NCBI RefSeq assembly: GCF_020509005.1
Contig: NC_063014.1
Location: 4,030,001-4,094,000 of the forward strand
Reading direction: 5' to 3'
DNA: 64,000 nucleotides
DNA from: Fulvia fulva
Lineage: Eukaryota > Ascomycota > Dothideomycetes > Mycosphaerellales > Mycosphaerellaceae
Shown here: positions 1 to 12,485 of the stretch, in pieces
Layout: each line of letters begins with the position of its first letter
Numbering within the stretch: position 1 is the stretch's first letter
Translations under genes and position numbers: made by a program
Notes under the pieces: model-generated
Databases searched by the model: none
What the model was told of the DNA's origin: nothing
The model's input: the letters and a program-made list of their open reading frames with translations, nothing else

Positions 1-120
1 AGGGTGATGACCCTATACGGCTATATAGCTATAGACTTAGTAGAATTTACTATCGCCTATAACGGTAATAGGTACCTTGTCTACTTCTACGATCTAGATA
101 CCTATAGACACTTCTAGTTT

Positions 121-314
121 TGTTACGAGGCTATAGTACGAGAGTATAGGGGTATAGTATTAATAATGTCGATAGCTAAAGAGAGAAGTAGGTTCTAAGG
201 TCGAGGCCTATACTTAAGGGCCGAGGTATTACGGGTCGGGTTCGGGCCGAGCGTCACGTGATCTGAGGTCACGTGCCCCTTTACTAATCCTTTACTTACG
301 GAGCGGCCGTGATA
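121..314 (-). repeat. Gypsy 3' LTR (left copy)
   Basis: 194 bp, starting TGTTACGAGG and ending GTGATA; the final CA has become TA. It matches 6372-6565 with roughly a dozen differences, mostly C/T or G/A. Two CACGTG hexamers (255-260 and 270-275) are intact in this copy. Confidence 0.9.
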
Positions 315-3300
315 CTACCCCTCCCTTAAAACACCTTTATCTTAAAGCGTATGTCCTTAAATCTTCCTTAGTATATATACGAAGGCTTCGTTATCCTCTA
401 TACCGTCCGTCTTATCGAGTAGCTCTATCTAGGCCGTTTTAATCATATCCTCTATCGTTATATCCCTCGTTATATCTATTAGCTTACCGTAAGCCTTTAT
501 GTTACTTACGCCCTCCTACTATACCGGCGGGTAGTTAACTTGGCCTATACGAGCGTATAAAGGTATAGTCGAGCTAGTACTCTCGCTTAATAACTTACTA
601 GAAGTAGGTACCGAAACCCCTTTAACATTACCTATAGTAACATTAGAAGGCGTATAGTTACTAATAGGAAGAGCTATAGTACCGGTACCGTTAAAGGGAG
701 GTCGTACGACTATAGTTACCTAAGGTACTAGATCTATACTATATATATCTACTTCAGGTCTTATATCGCGTAACGTTTTATTCGGGATCTAATTAGGTAG
801 CGGATAAAAGGTAACCGGTATAGACTTCGCTAGTTTATTATACTAGAAGTCTATAACTACCTTTAGTACATCTTTATATACTACGCTCGCGGGCTCCTAA
901 GTAGACTTACTATCTAAATATCCCTACTACTTTACTAGTATAGTGATGCCTCTACCCTTCGGCTTTAAATCTAGAATACGCTTAATTACTACGAAGTCTA
1001 TTACGGTCTTATCCTAGAGCTTAAAGGGAATTAGTAGTAGTTTTAGTAGCCTAGGGTATTACGTCTACGAGGGTTCCGATAAGCGGTATTTATAGTACTT
1101 AAAGATCTTGTTACGGACGTATTACGATAGACTAGGCTAGACGAAGTCTCTAGTAATAAGCTCGTAGGTCTTCGCTCGTCTAGGGTAGCTAGCGGAAGGT
1201 ATACTATAGTAAGCCTAGAATACCTTAAAGCGTAGATTAGGTACATCCGGAACAAAAACGTTATAGCCGCCGTATCTATTCTTAATATATATCAATCCGC
1301 CTATAGCTACGGCATTAGTATCGTCTATACGGTGTCGCCTTAGGAGCTAATATAGTTCTCCGGTATCTAGCTACCGTAACGCTTACTATATCTCTAGTTT
1401 ACTATAGGCTATACGTACTTCTGTTATTAGGTCATTGTCTTGTCGCCCGGGGCGAATTTCTATAGGTAAGATATTAAGGAAGCGATGTTTAGGTAGTAGC
1501 GTTTGTTCTTAGTACTATCGCCGTAGGTCGTTATTACTAGCTAGAATGTCTTACGGACGACGAGTAAGCGTGTCGGGCTTAACATTACTTTTACTAGGGA
1601 TATATACGATCTTAAGGTAGAACTATAATAAGAATTTAGACTAGCGTACCTACCGGCGGTTTAGTACCTTCGTACTTATAAACTATTCTAGGTTCTTATA
1701 ATTAGAGTATACGAGGATAGGCTTACCGCTCTCGTCGGTAAGGTGCTCGAAGTCGGTCTTATCGCCGTCGATATCCCTAGACATAAGCTCCGGTTTCTAC
1801 TCCTCGAACGCCTTAACGATAGCGAGTAACTCCTTATTATAGATATTATAGTTATATTCCTATAGTAACATCTTCTTTGATATAAATGTAACCGGGCGCT
1901 AAATACTATTATTACCCTTTTACGACATAATAGTAGCCGTAAAGAAATCCGGTACGTCTGTTTTAAGTTTAGTTTCTCTACTAGCTACGAAATACGCGAG
2001 TACGATGTTATCTTCTATAAAGAATTACTTTATACGGTTAAAGGCTTACTAATAGGTGTTATCCTATAGCTAAGGTACGTCCTTCTTAGTAAGTTATGTT
2101 ATAGGATACGCGATGCCTAAGTAGTTACGAATAAACCTACGATAGAAGTTATAGAATCCTAGGAATAACAAGATGTCCGTTAGGTTACGAGGGGTCTCCT
2201 ATTCCTAAATCGTAGCGATCTTTTCCTTATCTATCTTAATCCTATTAGTACTAATAATAAGGCCTAGGTACTTAGTCTCCTAGATATAGAACTCGTACTT
2301 ATTGATGTTAAGCTAGAGGCTAGCCTCCTAAAGCTTATCTATTACCTTGTCTATATACTCGATATGCTCCTCGAGAGTATCGCTAAAGATTAGAGCGTTA
2401 TTAAGGTACGCGGAGGTAAAGTTATCGAGGTACTCTCGTAGGGCATCGTTAATATATAACTAGAACGTACTAGGGGCATTATATAATCTAAAGGGCATAA
2501 CTAAGCATTCGAACTACCTATACCGTATTATAAAGGCAGTCTTCTATTTATCGCCTTCTATAATACGTAGGCGATTAAATACGGCGATACCGTCGAGCTT
2601 AGTAAAGTACTTCTTCCTACTAATCCGGTTTAGGGTGTCTTAGATAAGCGGAATAGGGTACCTAGACTTGACTATAATAGTATTTAAAGCTCGGTAGTGA
2701 ATATATACTCGTAGACCGCCGCCCGGTTTGCGTATAATAATAACTAGCGAAGCGGCTAGTAAATTACTACGCTAGACCTACCTTTCTCGAGCTAGTAGTC
2801 GACCTAAGCTTTTACTACCTTAGACTCTTTGTTAGATATTGTATATAGGCGTTTGAAAGGTAGTCTAGTATCCTACTTTAGCTTGATCTCGTGATCTAAG
2901 CCTAGCCGATACGGAGGTAGCTTACTTAATTCTACTTTTAAGAAGAGGTCCTTTCTATACTAGTAGTAGGCTAGTAACTTCGCTATATCGGCTTCCTTCT
3001 CCTTCCTATATAACTTCTCTATAAAGATATCGTAATCTGCTACGCTTATAGCGTACACTTCCGCCTAGTACTCTTAGCGGTATCGTAGTATACGGTAATA
3101 GGAATCTTCGACGTATATAGCGTAGGCGAAGGCAGCTTTACTACCTATAACTTTTCGTACTATTATAGTATATAGGCCTAATGCTTATATAGTTACGGGG
3201 TTAGCTACGCTCTTACTAGCGTAAGTCTCGCGCGGGTTAATCTATATCGTATAGACTTTAGCCCCCTTTATACGAGATAGCTTACGGAGTTCGTAGAGGC

Positions 3301-6300
3301 TAATTTACTTAATATCGCCTTTACTCGTACCGTACCTAATACGCTCTACGCTAACTCCTTCGATAGGTTAAGAGACCGGTATAGCGGAGATATCTAGTCG
3401 TTTAAGGCTATTATAGTCTAGTAGAGGGGTTGCTAGTATTTTGGTAGGAGGTAAGACTATAGGTAGTATAATATCCTAGTAAAGGGAGTGGCTACGGTAG
3501 CTAGTATTATTAAATATAATTCTATGTCGCTTCTAGTCCTTATAAGGGCTGTGTTTTGCGTACTAACTTAAGCCTAATACGATGTCGTAGTAAGTGTCGG
3601 TAACTAGACACTTTACAATTTCGGTATAGCCCTATTAGTTAAGCTCGATATTTGTTACTTTTGAAATAATAGTAGGGGCTTACGAGCCGTCCCCTAGTCC
3701 GAGAGTAAAAGGTTCAATATTATATAAATAGAAGTTATGTTTTTGCGTATAGGAAGTGTTTACGAGTTTAGAGTTAGTACCGTTATTAAGAAAGGTGTAT
3801 ATATAATGTCTATTTGCCCTACCCTCTACTATAGAGTAATATAAGACTTCGGGTCCTTTATCTACTTCTATAGAGGGCTTGTTCGGACGGGCTTATAACG
3901 AAAATGCCTATACTGTTCTTATACCGTAATGTTTATATTCGTATTCGTATTCGTAAGGTAAGTAATAGTACCTATACTACTATAACACTTCCTATATTAG
4001 ACTATTATCTATTACGCTTAGATAATAGTCTAGGCGTTTTCCGCCGGTAGTGCTACTACTATAGCGGTTAGACTATTATTAGCGGTCTTTCGCTTAGGGC
4101 GCTCGTAGGGGTCGAGTAGATAGCTAGCTACTCCTAAGGCGTATCCGGTACCGCGGTACCGTAGGTAGCTACCGCTTATAATAATCTAGGTACGCTAATC
4201 TTAGGTAAGTAGTACAAGGTTCTTATATTGCTTAGGCCGGTCCTTCTATAGAAGTAAGGCCTAGTTAGTGTACGGTAAGCGACTAAGCGGTATACTAGTT
4301 CTAGTAGGAATCGCTAGCGGTGTTACCTAGCCGATAGTAGGCGTAGTTATACCTAGCGTCGCGCCCGGAGGCTTACCGCTAGATAGCTTCTTATTGTCCT
4401 TATTATCGTTAACCTTTCGAGGTAGGTCGATATCGAGCGAAGATATCTCGCTCTCTAGATAATAGTATTACGAAGCTAGGCCCTCGACTATCTTGAATTC
4501 TATAAGTCCTATAAGACGGGTACGGTACTTAAAGCTAAGCTTCTTCTTTAGCTTAAGAGCTTCCTACCTACGGCTTAAAGCTAGCGGTAGGCGAGCGCGT
4601 TCCTTCTAGTACTTAGCGTAGAATAGAGAGAACTTGTCTAATTCTCCTATCTTTAGAGCGTCTATATTATTACGTACCGTACCTTCGGGGTTATAGTCGC
4701 TAAAGTTACGGTTAAGGAACTTAAGAGCTTTCTATACGGACTTAAAGGCCTTACTAACTATATACTTTCCGATAAGGATCTTCTATAGAATATAGTTTCG
4801 AAGTCTCTACTATACTAATCCGGTAGTATATTCTTAAACGAAGCGGAGGGCGGATAGTACGTCCTTAAAAGTCGAGCCGGCGAACTCGTTACTAAGTTAT
4901 ATAGTCTACTCGTCGAGGCTTAGGGAGTCCTTACTATAGTTCTTACTAGAGAACTTAGGCTCCGGTATATCGACGCGGCTACTAGTCTTAAAGTCCTTAG
5001 ATATAGTAGAATTATAGCGGACTACGTCGACGCTAGTATATACTATCTCGTAGTCCTCCTTAATAATAACTAGTTCCTTACTCTTCTTCTTATCCTTACT
5101 CTTACGCGGAGGTAGATCGACGTCGGAGTTAGAGTCGGAGGCTAAGTCGGATAAATCTAGATTAGATAAGTCGTAGACGCGCTACTTACGGTACTTACGG
5201 GCGGTAGGCTGCTTCTTAGTCCTCTTATCGACAGGCTTATCGGTAGGCTTATTAGCGGGCGTATTAGTAGGCTTACCGGCGGGCTTATTACCGCGGCGGC
5301 GTCGTGACTCGGAGAGGGAACGAGTACTACGTTCCTTTAGTTTCTCGGTAGTACAACTACGCTTAGCCTCCTCGAGTTCCTACTAGAGCGTCTGAATCTT
5401 CTATTATAGCCCTACTACGTCTATAGTAGTAGGTACGGTCTTATTAGGTACGAGGCTATCGAGTTCGGCTACCTTAGCCTTAAGTATACTAACTTCCTTC
5501 TTAGTAGACTTAGTATAATTATACTATTCGTCGGCCTACTTCCTATACTTAGTTACGTCCTACTTTACCTTACTTAAGTCCTCGTTTACTTGTTCGAGGT
5601 CTTACTTATATTCCTACTTATACTTCGTAGTGTTTTATAACTCGGTATATATATCCTTAAACTTCTTCTTATTTAGCTCGTTAGCCTTATATAACGCCGC
5701 CCTATCTAGGATAGCTTAGCGATGATCGGCTTCGAGCTTACGAAGTACATATAAGATAGCTTCTAGTTAATTCTTAACGTAATCGTAAAGCTAGGTCGAG
5801 TCGAGTATACGTAGCTACTCGAGTAGGATACGCTAGGTACTACCGCGACCCTAGGCGTCTATAAAGTCAACGGCGAAGTCTTTTCGAGTATTATCGTAGG
5901 ACCTATCGTCGTTCTTATGCTTAATAATGTCGCCCTCGTATAATAACGTAGTAAGGTTAAGAGTATCGGGGATTTCGAGCTATATCTCGTTACCTTCCTC
6001 CTCTTCTAGAAGCTAGTCGAGAATCGCGCGCTCCGTATTAGCGTACTTAGTATAGGGATCTAGTAGGACGGAGTTATCGGACTATATATACTAATCGGCT
6101 CGCGTAAAGAGTTCTAAGTTTCGAGTTAGTTACGTATAGCGTACGATACGTTAAGTATTCGCCCCGCCGCTAGGGCCGGTGCCCTGCGGTCTCGCTATAC
6201 TATAAGTATAGTACGCCCTTCTAGCGTCTTTACTAGGAGGGAGAGAGAGAGAGAGCACTACGCTACCTTCTACGCTAGTACGAGTCGGGGATTTCGAGGA

Positions 6301-6371
6301 GTCGCGTTATCGCGATTTTTAAGCTAAGCGGCGCTAAATATAGTAGCGTCCTTATTAATAAGCTATCGAAG

Positions 6372-6565
6372 TGTTACGAGGCTATAGTACGAGAGTATAG
6401 GGGTATAGTATCAATAAAGTCGATAGCTAAAGAGAGAAATAGGTTCTAAGGTCAAGGCCTATACTTAAGGGCCGAGGTATTACGGGTCGGCTTCGGGCCG
6501 AGCGTTACGTAATCTAAGGTCACGTGCCCCTTTGCCAATCCTTTACTTACGGAGCGGCCGTGACA
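6372..6565 (-). repeat. Gypsy 5' LTR (right copy)
   Basis: 194 bp, starting TGTTACGAGG and ending GTGACA, followed by the target duplication agttt. As the element reads on minus, this is the promoter-bearing LTR. The first of the two CACGTG boxes has become TACGTA (6506-6511); the second (6521-6526) remains. Confidence 0.9.
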
Positions 6566-7480
6566 AGTTTACTATTAAGAATAGGGATTAGTAATCGGTA
6601 TTAGCTTACTTTAATAGCCTACTAAGCTTTATGAACTTTGTTAGTCGTAGGTTTGTATACTTCTATAGCGATAACGAGTCCGCTATTAGGAAGGTATTTC
6701 GCTTAGTTATTAATAACAATAAGATTAAATAGTATATAACCGCGGAATACGCGCCTACGTAGGACCTAGTAGAAAGAGCTAGAGCTCTAATTATTACTAT
6801 AAGTAGAACTATTCGTATCTTAGTACGATTACCGGGAAAGCTTTAGCTAGAATATACTATAGTAGCGGTATATATCCTCTAGCGATCCCCTATCTAGTTC
6901 AAAGGCTAGAAGATACTATTCGAATTAGTAATAGGACAAATTCCGAACGTAGGTTATATAGTAGTATATAGCTCCCTTATATACGTGTTTATCTATAGAC
7001 TAGATTAGCCTAGTAAGAGCAAGAAACTCTAAGAGAGCGCGCTTATAGGCTACCTTATAGGATACGACTCTACTAACATCTACCGCGTATAGGACCTATT
7101 AAAAGATAGGGTTATATAAGTGAAGGACGTCCTCTTTAATAAGACTACGTTCTATAACATATTACGCCTAATAGTAGGGTATACGACCTCTATCGAGAAT
7201 ATCGTAATAGCGGAACCGGCTAAAGAGCCTAAATAATACTACGACCTATATATCGCTTATTACGAGCAAGATATAGTATAGGCCGAGGGGGTAGAAGAAT
7301 AGGCTTAGTAGCCGTATACCTAATAACCTCGAGACGCCTACTAAAAGCTCCTGAGGTAAGAACTATACTAGCCGTAATACCGCGAGTTAGTAATATATAA
7401 CTAAAAGGACCGGCAAATCGAGTACGTAATAGATTACGTAACGTAGGACAATATATAGTAGTTAGTATATAACACTACTA

Positions 7481-10320
7481 GTCGACGACGAGAATCACCT
7501 ATACGTAGTGTCGGCTACGAACCTCTCGTCTAGCTACGAGAGAGCTAAGTATTCTTACGCTAGAGCGTCGTAGGCGCGACGGGCGCGTAACGTAGGCGAA
7601 GCCGCGGCGAATAGAGGACTACTAGCAAAACGGGTATAAAAACTATCCGACGAGCGTGTACTCGTATCGGGAGCGAGTCCCTCTTCTTTCTACGTGTAAG
7701 AAGGGCGCGGAACCGTGGCCTATACGCTCGATAGGACACCTCTAGTATAAGTACAGAATTTTTACCTCCGGAGACCGTAAACCGAGCGGGCTAAGCGACG
7801 AATATTAGACGAGCGGACTATAGAACAACAACTAAGCGGACTATATAACGGCGTCGAGCGGACTACGAAACAATCTAGTGTTTACTAGCGGGCAATACGG
7901 TAGGTAGGTAGACACGCGACGAAGCCTATAAGGGCCTATTAAATACCCGGTATAGGAACGAGGGTTTTACCTAAGGCACTACCTATCCCGCTACATAACG
8001 TACCTAGTCTAATATAGTAGATTGCGACGAGGAAAAGACGATAGCCTAAGCAAGGAAAAGACGGCTATTAGGACGGGGAAAAGACGTATAATATAAGTAG
8101 ATTAGTTCTATAATCGGGGAGGATCGAGGGCAGGGCGATAAGGAACTTTATATTAGTTAGTAGGTAGAAACGTAAGGAGTACGCTACCCGGCGTAGTGTG
8201 TGCCCCGAGCAAACCTACGAGGTATAGACGGCCGCTTTCTAGAGATAGGCTACGGTAACGCGAAGGGCGTCAAAACCTAGGGCGTAGTATATACTAGTAG
8301 CGACGGCTAACACTATCTATATAGCCCGAGAGGACGGATACGTATATCGGTTAATAGAGAGCACTAAAGGGCTTAGGCCTATAGAGGTGGATATTAGCTT
8401 AAGGTACAAATAGGGAGGGAGGGCGTAGAGGGAAGCTTTTGCTCCGGGCTAACCTCTCGAAACGAGGCTATACGGTAGTACTAGATAAGTAGGAAAGCGC
8501 GGTTAAGACTTGTTACCTTATCTCGTAGCTAGCTTACTAAATACGATTCCTTCCTTACCCTCGACATCGTAGGAGCCTTCGACAACGTCTTATACTAAAG
8601 GCTAATACATATCCTATAGCAGAAAGGCATCCCCTAGTAGGTAACGACGTTCGTCTACTCCTTTCTCTAGGAACGGACGACATACCTATTCCTAGGAAGG
8701 TATACGTCCGACCCGGTAAAGGTAGAGACTGGAATACCTTAGGGATCTACTCTCTCCCCTATCCTATTTCTAATATTTATGTCTGATCTAATCCCCCTAC
8801 TCACCTCTCCGTAAACCTTAGTATCGGGGTTCGTAGACGACACAAACATCCTAGCCTAGTCAGACTCGACAGAAGAGAACTGTCGCCTCCTCGAAGATAG
8901 GCACAAGAAATGCGAGGAGTAGGCAAAGAAGTATAGTGCCCAGTTCGCCCCTAAAAAGTACCAACTTATATACTTTAGTAAAGCGAGAACATACTATAAT
9001 ATAAAGGCGGCGGTAAGAATCTAAGGCTACGAGACAAAGCTATTAGCGGAGCTACGAGTACTAGGGATCTAGCTCGACCCGAAGCTAAGCTAGAATATAT
9101 AGGTTAAGAAAGCCTAGAGTCGAGCACAAGTTAACGAAGCCTCGATAAAGAGACTTACGGCATCTATATAGGGAGTAATATTCGACAAGGCAAGAGTAAT
9201 ATATAAGGCGATCGTCAGACTAGCTATGCTATACGGGGCACAGATTTAGGGAATAGGAGGCGTAGGTAAGCCGATCCCGAAACGGATAGAGCAACCCCTA
9301 AATAGGATATAGGTAGGCAACCTACGTAGGGTACTAGGCGTATATAAGACAACGTTAATAAGCACGGTAGAAATAGAGACAGGAATACTACTAATCGGCC
9401 AGTATATCCGGGGAATAAGAATTCAATACGCGGTAAGGACGACAGGTTACCTAGTACAAACTACGATCTAGGAGGCAAAGAATAAGATAGAAAGCCACTA
9501 CCGGAGAGGGGCCGGACATAGGACAAGCTAAAAAGAGGATGACCTTACTACCTTTACGGCTATATAGACAAGCACCGAATAGCTAGCACGAAAAGAGGAG
9601 GAGCGTAGGACTCGCTAGGCCGGCGGGAGTAAGGCTAAGACCTAAAGCCTAGCGGAATAGATAGCGAGCTACCTATAGGAGCAGGACTAGAAAAGGAAGC
9701 CCTCTAAGACAATAGGCCCGATAGCGCTCCGAGCCTTCTAGAGACACAATTACTAGCTATATAGGGACCTAACAAGGGCCGAGGCAAGCATAGCGATCCA
9801 AATCAGGTCCGAACATATTAGGTTAAGGGCCTACCTGTTTAGAAGACGCGTACTAGACATCTATAGCCTAGCCTACTAGTATGGCTACCTATCGCAAAAC
9901 CTAGAATATATACTACTACGATGCCCGTAGTAGGCGAGAGGTAGGGGAAATTGGAGGCACTAAGCGGGAAGGAGAGACTATAAGTCAAATATTAGGGACA
10001 AAGGCAATATTCGCCGAATCTCTCGGTAGATACTATAGTAGGGATACCTCTAGTAGTTTAGCCTCGCTAGCGAGACGGAGGAGTAGATAGACAAGAGGCG
10101 GAAGCTAGGGGGTGGCAGATAGGGTAGTCATTAGGGCAGCCCTATAACACTAGCGTACCCCTAACAAGGGAAAATTAAGACAATAACTAGGAGGAAAAGA
10201 CAGGCGGGAAGGAGGAGGGGTTTTCACTAACACGGTTTCCCCTCTATATATACGAAAACAAGATAGTATAGCTATATAGGCCAAAGGGCACTACAACAGC
10301 TTAATAAAATATCTATCTAT
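7481..10320 (+). mobile_element. Older non-LTR retrotransposon (LINE-Y), RIP-degraded
   Basis: The insert separates two Copia-A pieces and is flanked by a duplication of up to 15 bp (tatataacactacta at 7466-7480 and 10318-10332). It ends in a short A-run plus ATCT repeats, as expected for target-primed reverse transcription. At about 8560-8890 a broken translation gives LINE reverse transcriptase: IVGAFDNV, a GIP.GSTLSPILF block and GFVDDTNILA. The region downstream matches, inverted, the LINE at 10545-12308. The first 0.9 kb (7481-8400) is too degraded to assign and may be ORF1 or endonuclease. Stops throughout; not functional. Confidence 0.8.
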
Positions 10321-12485
10321 ATAACACTACTAACTACTACGACACTCTATAGTGATAGATAATAGATGCTCTTACCGTAGAAGACCGTAAGGAGATTATA
10401 GGTAATACGCACCCTAATCGTAAGCTATATCTATTTATATTTATACTACTAGAAGACGCGTTAATAAACAATGCGTCTAATATACTACTCTTCCCCCTAG
10501 AGCTAGAGCTCTATATACTAGAGGAGTCTAACTATATATATATATTGTTCATTATACTATTATAGAGCCTGTTAGCCTATATAGCTATACTACCTACTTC
10601 TAGTTATAAAGGGGAAACTCGTATTATAGGGTGAAAACCCCCTCTCCTCTCCTATACGTTCTTAACCTTACCTTCTTTCGTGTTTTCCTTATTAAGGGTA
10701 TACTAGTGTTATAGGCCTACCCTAATAACTACCCTGTCTATACTCCCTTAACCTCCCGCCTCTTCTCTATCCACTCCTCCGTCTCGCTAGCTAGCGCGAA
10801 CTGTTTAAGAAAGCCCTACTATAGTATCTACTATACTATCCGTTTTACGTCTCGCTTATCCGTTACGATTGACTAGTAGTCGCGTCTTACTGCCTTGGCT
10901 CTCTACTAGCTTCGTCCTTCTACCTATTACGGGCACCGTAGTATTATATACTCCGGGTTCTATAACGGGTAGTTATACTAGTATACTAGGCTATATACAT
11001 CCGGGACTTTCCTTCTATATAGGTAGGCCCTTAACCTAATATATTCGGACCTAATCTATATCGCGATGCTTACTTCGGCCCTTATTAGGTCACGGTAGAG
11101 TAGGTAGTTATGTCTCTAGAAGGGGCGTAAGGCTAGGGGTCCTCGATTCGGTAGGGGATTCTCTTTCTATTCCTATTCCTAAAGGTAGCCCGCTACCTAC
11201 TCTACGAGGCTTTATATCTTTACCTTATTACCCTTTTTCCTCCGTGCCTTTTCCTCCTCCTCCTTCCTCTCTAGCTACTCCTAGGTTCGCTTAACGACTT
11301 GAAACGTACGTAGGTCGTCTTGCTTTTAGCTTTAACGTGCCCTAAGGCTAGGTAGTCGGTCGTACCTCCTAGCGATCTTCTCCGTAGAGTCCCGAATAGC
11401 TTGTTATACTAGATAATCCGCCGTCTTCCTAGCGTATTAGATCCTCATTCCCTTAATATAATGTTCAATCGGGGGGGACCCTGTCTCTACCTCCGCTACT
11501 CTCGTTAGCGTTATCTTAAAGGCTCCTAGTATCCGTCTAAGGTTCGCGGCCTACGTCCGGTTTAGGGGTCCCTCTATCCGCTTCGGGATCGGTTTGCCGA
11601 CTCCTCCTATCCCCTATATCTCGGCCCCGTAGAGTATTACTAGTTTTACGATCGTCTTATATATGACCCTTGCCTTACTAAACGTAGCTCCCTATATTAA
11701 CGTTATAAGTCTAGTTATTATAGCCTCGTTAACCTAGGCTCTATTCTAGGCTTTCCTAATCTAGGGGTTCTAGCTAAGCTTAGGGTCTAGCTAGATTCCT
11801 AGGACTCGTAATTCGGGAGAGGGCTTCGTTACGTAACCCTAGATAGTTACCGTTACTTATATATTGTAATAGGTTCTTGCCTTACTAAAGTGGATAAGCT
11901 AGTACTTTTCCGGGGCGAAAAGGGCGCCGTGTCGACGTGCCTATTCCTCGTATACCTCGTGTCTTTCTATAAGTAGCCGGTAGTTTTCTTCGGTCGTCGT
12001 TAACTAGGCTAGGATGTTCGTATCGTCGACAAACCCCGAGGCCGACGTTTATAGTAAGGTAAGTAGTAGGATTAGGTCCGCTATAAAGATTAAGAAGAGG
12101 ATCGGGGATAGTATTAGGGGATCCCGTATTCTATATATATAAGGTTGCCCTCCTTATACTTCCTAAGGACAATCTACGTTATTCTCTCCTTAAGGAAGGA
12201 GTTTACGAAACTTATTACCTACCGCGGAATTCCTTTTTGCCGTAGGATATAGAGGAGTCGCTCGTAGGAGACGTTATTAAATGCCCCTAAGATATCGAGA
12301 GATAATAGATAGATAGATAGATTTGTCATTCCCCTGTTCTAGGACCCTATCCGGCCTATGCAGGTATATATCTATTGTTATGTACAAAGGGAAACCCGAA
12401 TAGGTGAAAACCCTTCCCGCCCCCGACTACTCCTTGTCTAGATTAGCTTTCCCTCTGAACGTACGTAGTCCATGTCACTACCCCG

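Larger units (their letters stand above)
121..6565 (-). mobile_element. Ty3/gypsy LTR retrotransposon, RIP-inactivated, inserted in Copia-A
   Basis: A complete 6.4-kb element with 194-bp LTRs, a 5-bp target duplication (agttt at 116-120 and 6566-6570), and a polypurine tract (purine-rich on minus) beside the left LTR at 315-327. It therefore reads on the minus strand. Broken translations show, in order: a gag region (about 6350-4200), an aspartic-protease-like stretch near 3700-3800 (FLNNGTNS), reverse transcriptase at about 2250-2830 (LVMPFRLYNAPSTF and an AYLNN box from AYLDD), RNase H, then an integrase zinc-binding/core region around 1260-600. RT before integrase is the gypsy order. Every reading frame is interrupted, mostly by TAA/TAG where CAA/CAG/TGG would be expected, which fits RIP. 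The flanking copia sequence is continuous once the element and one duplication copy are removed. Confidence 0.88.
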
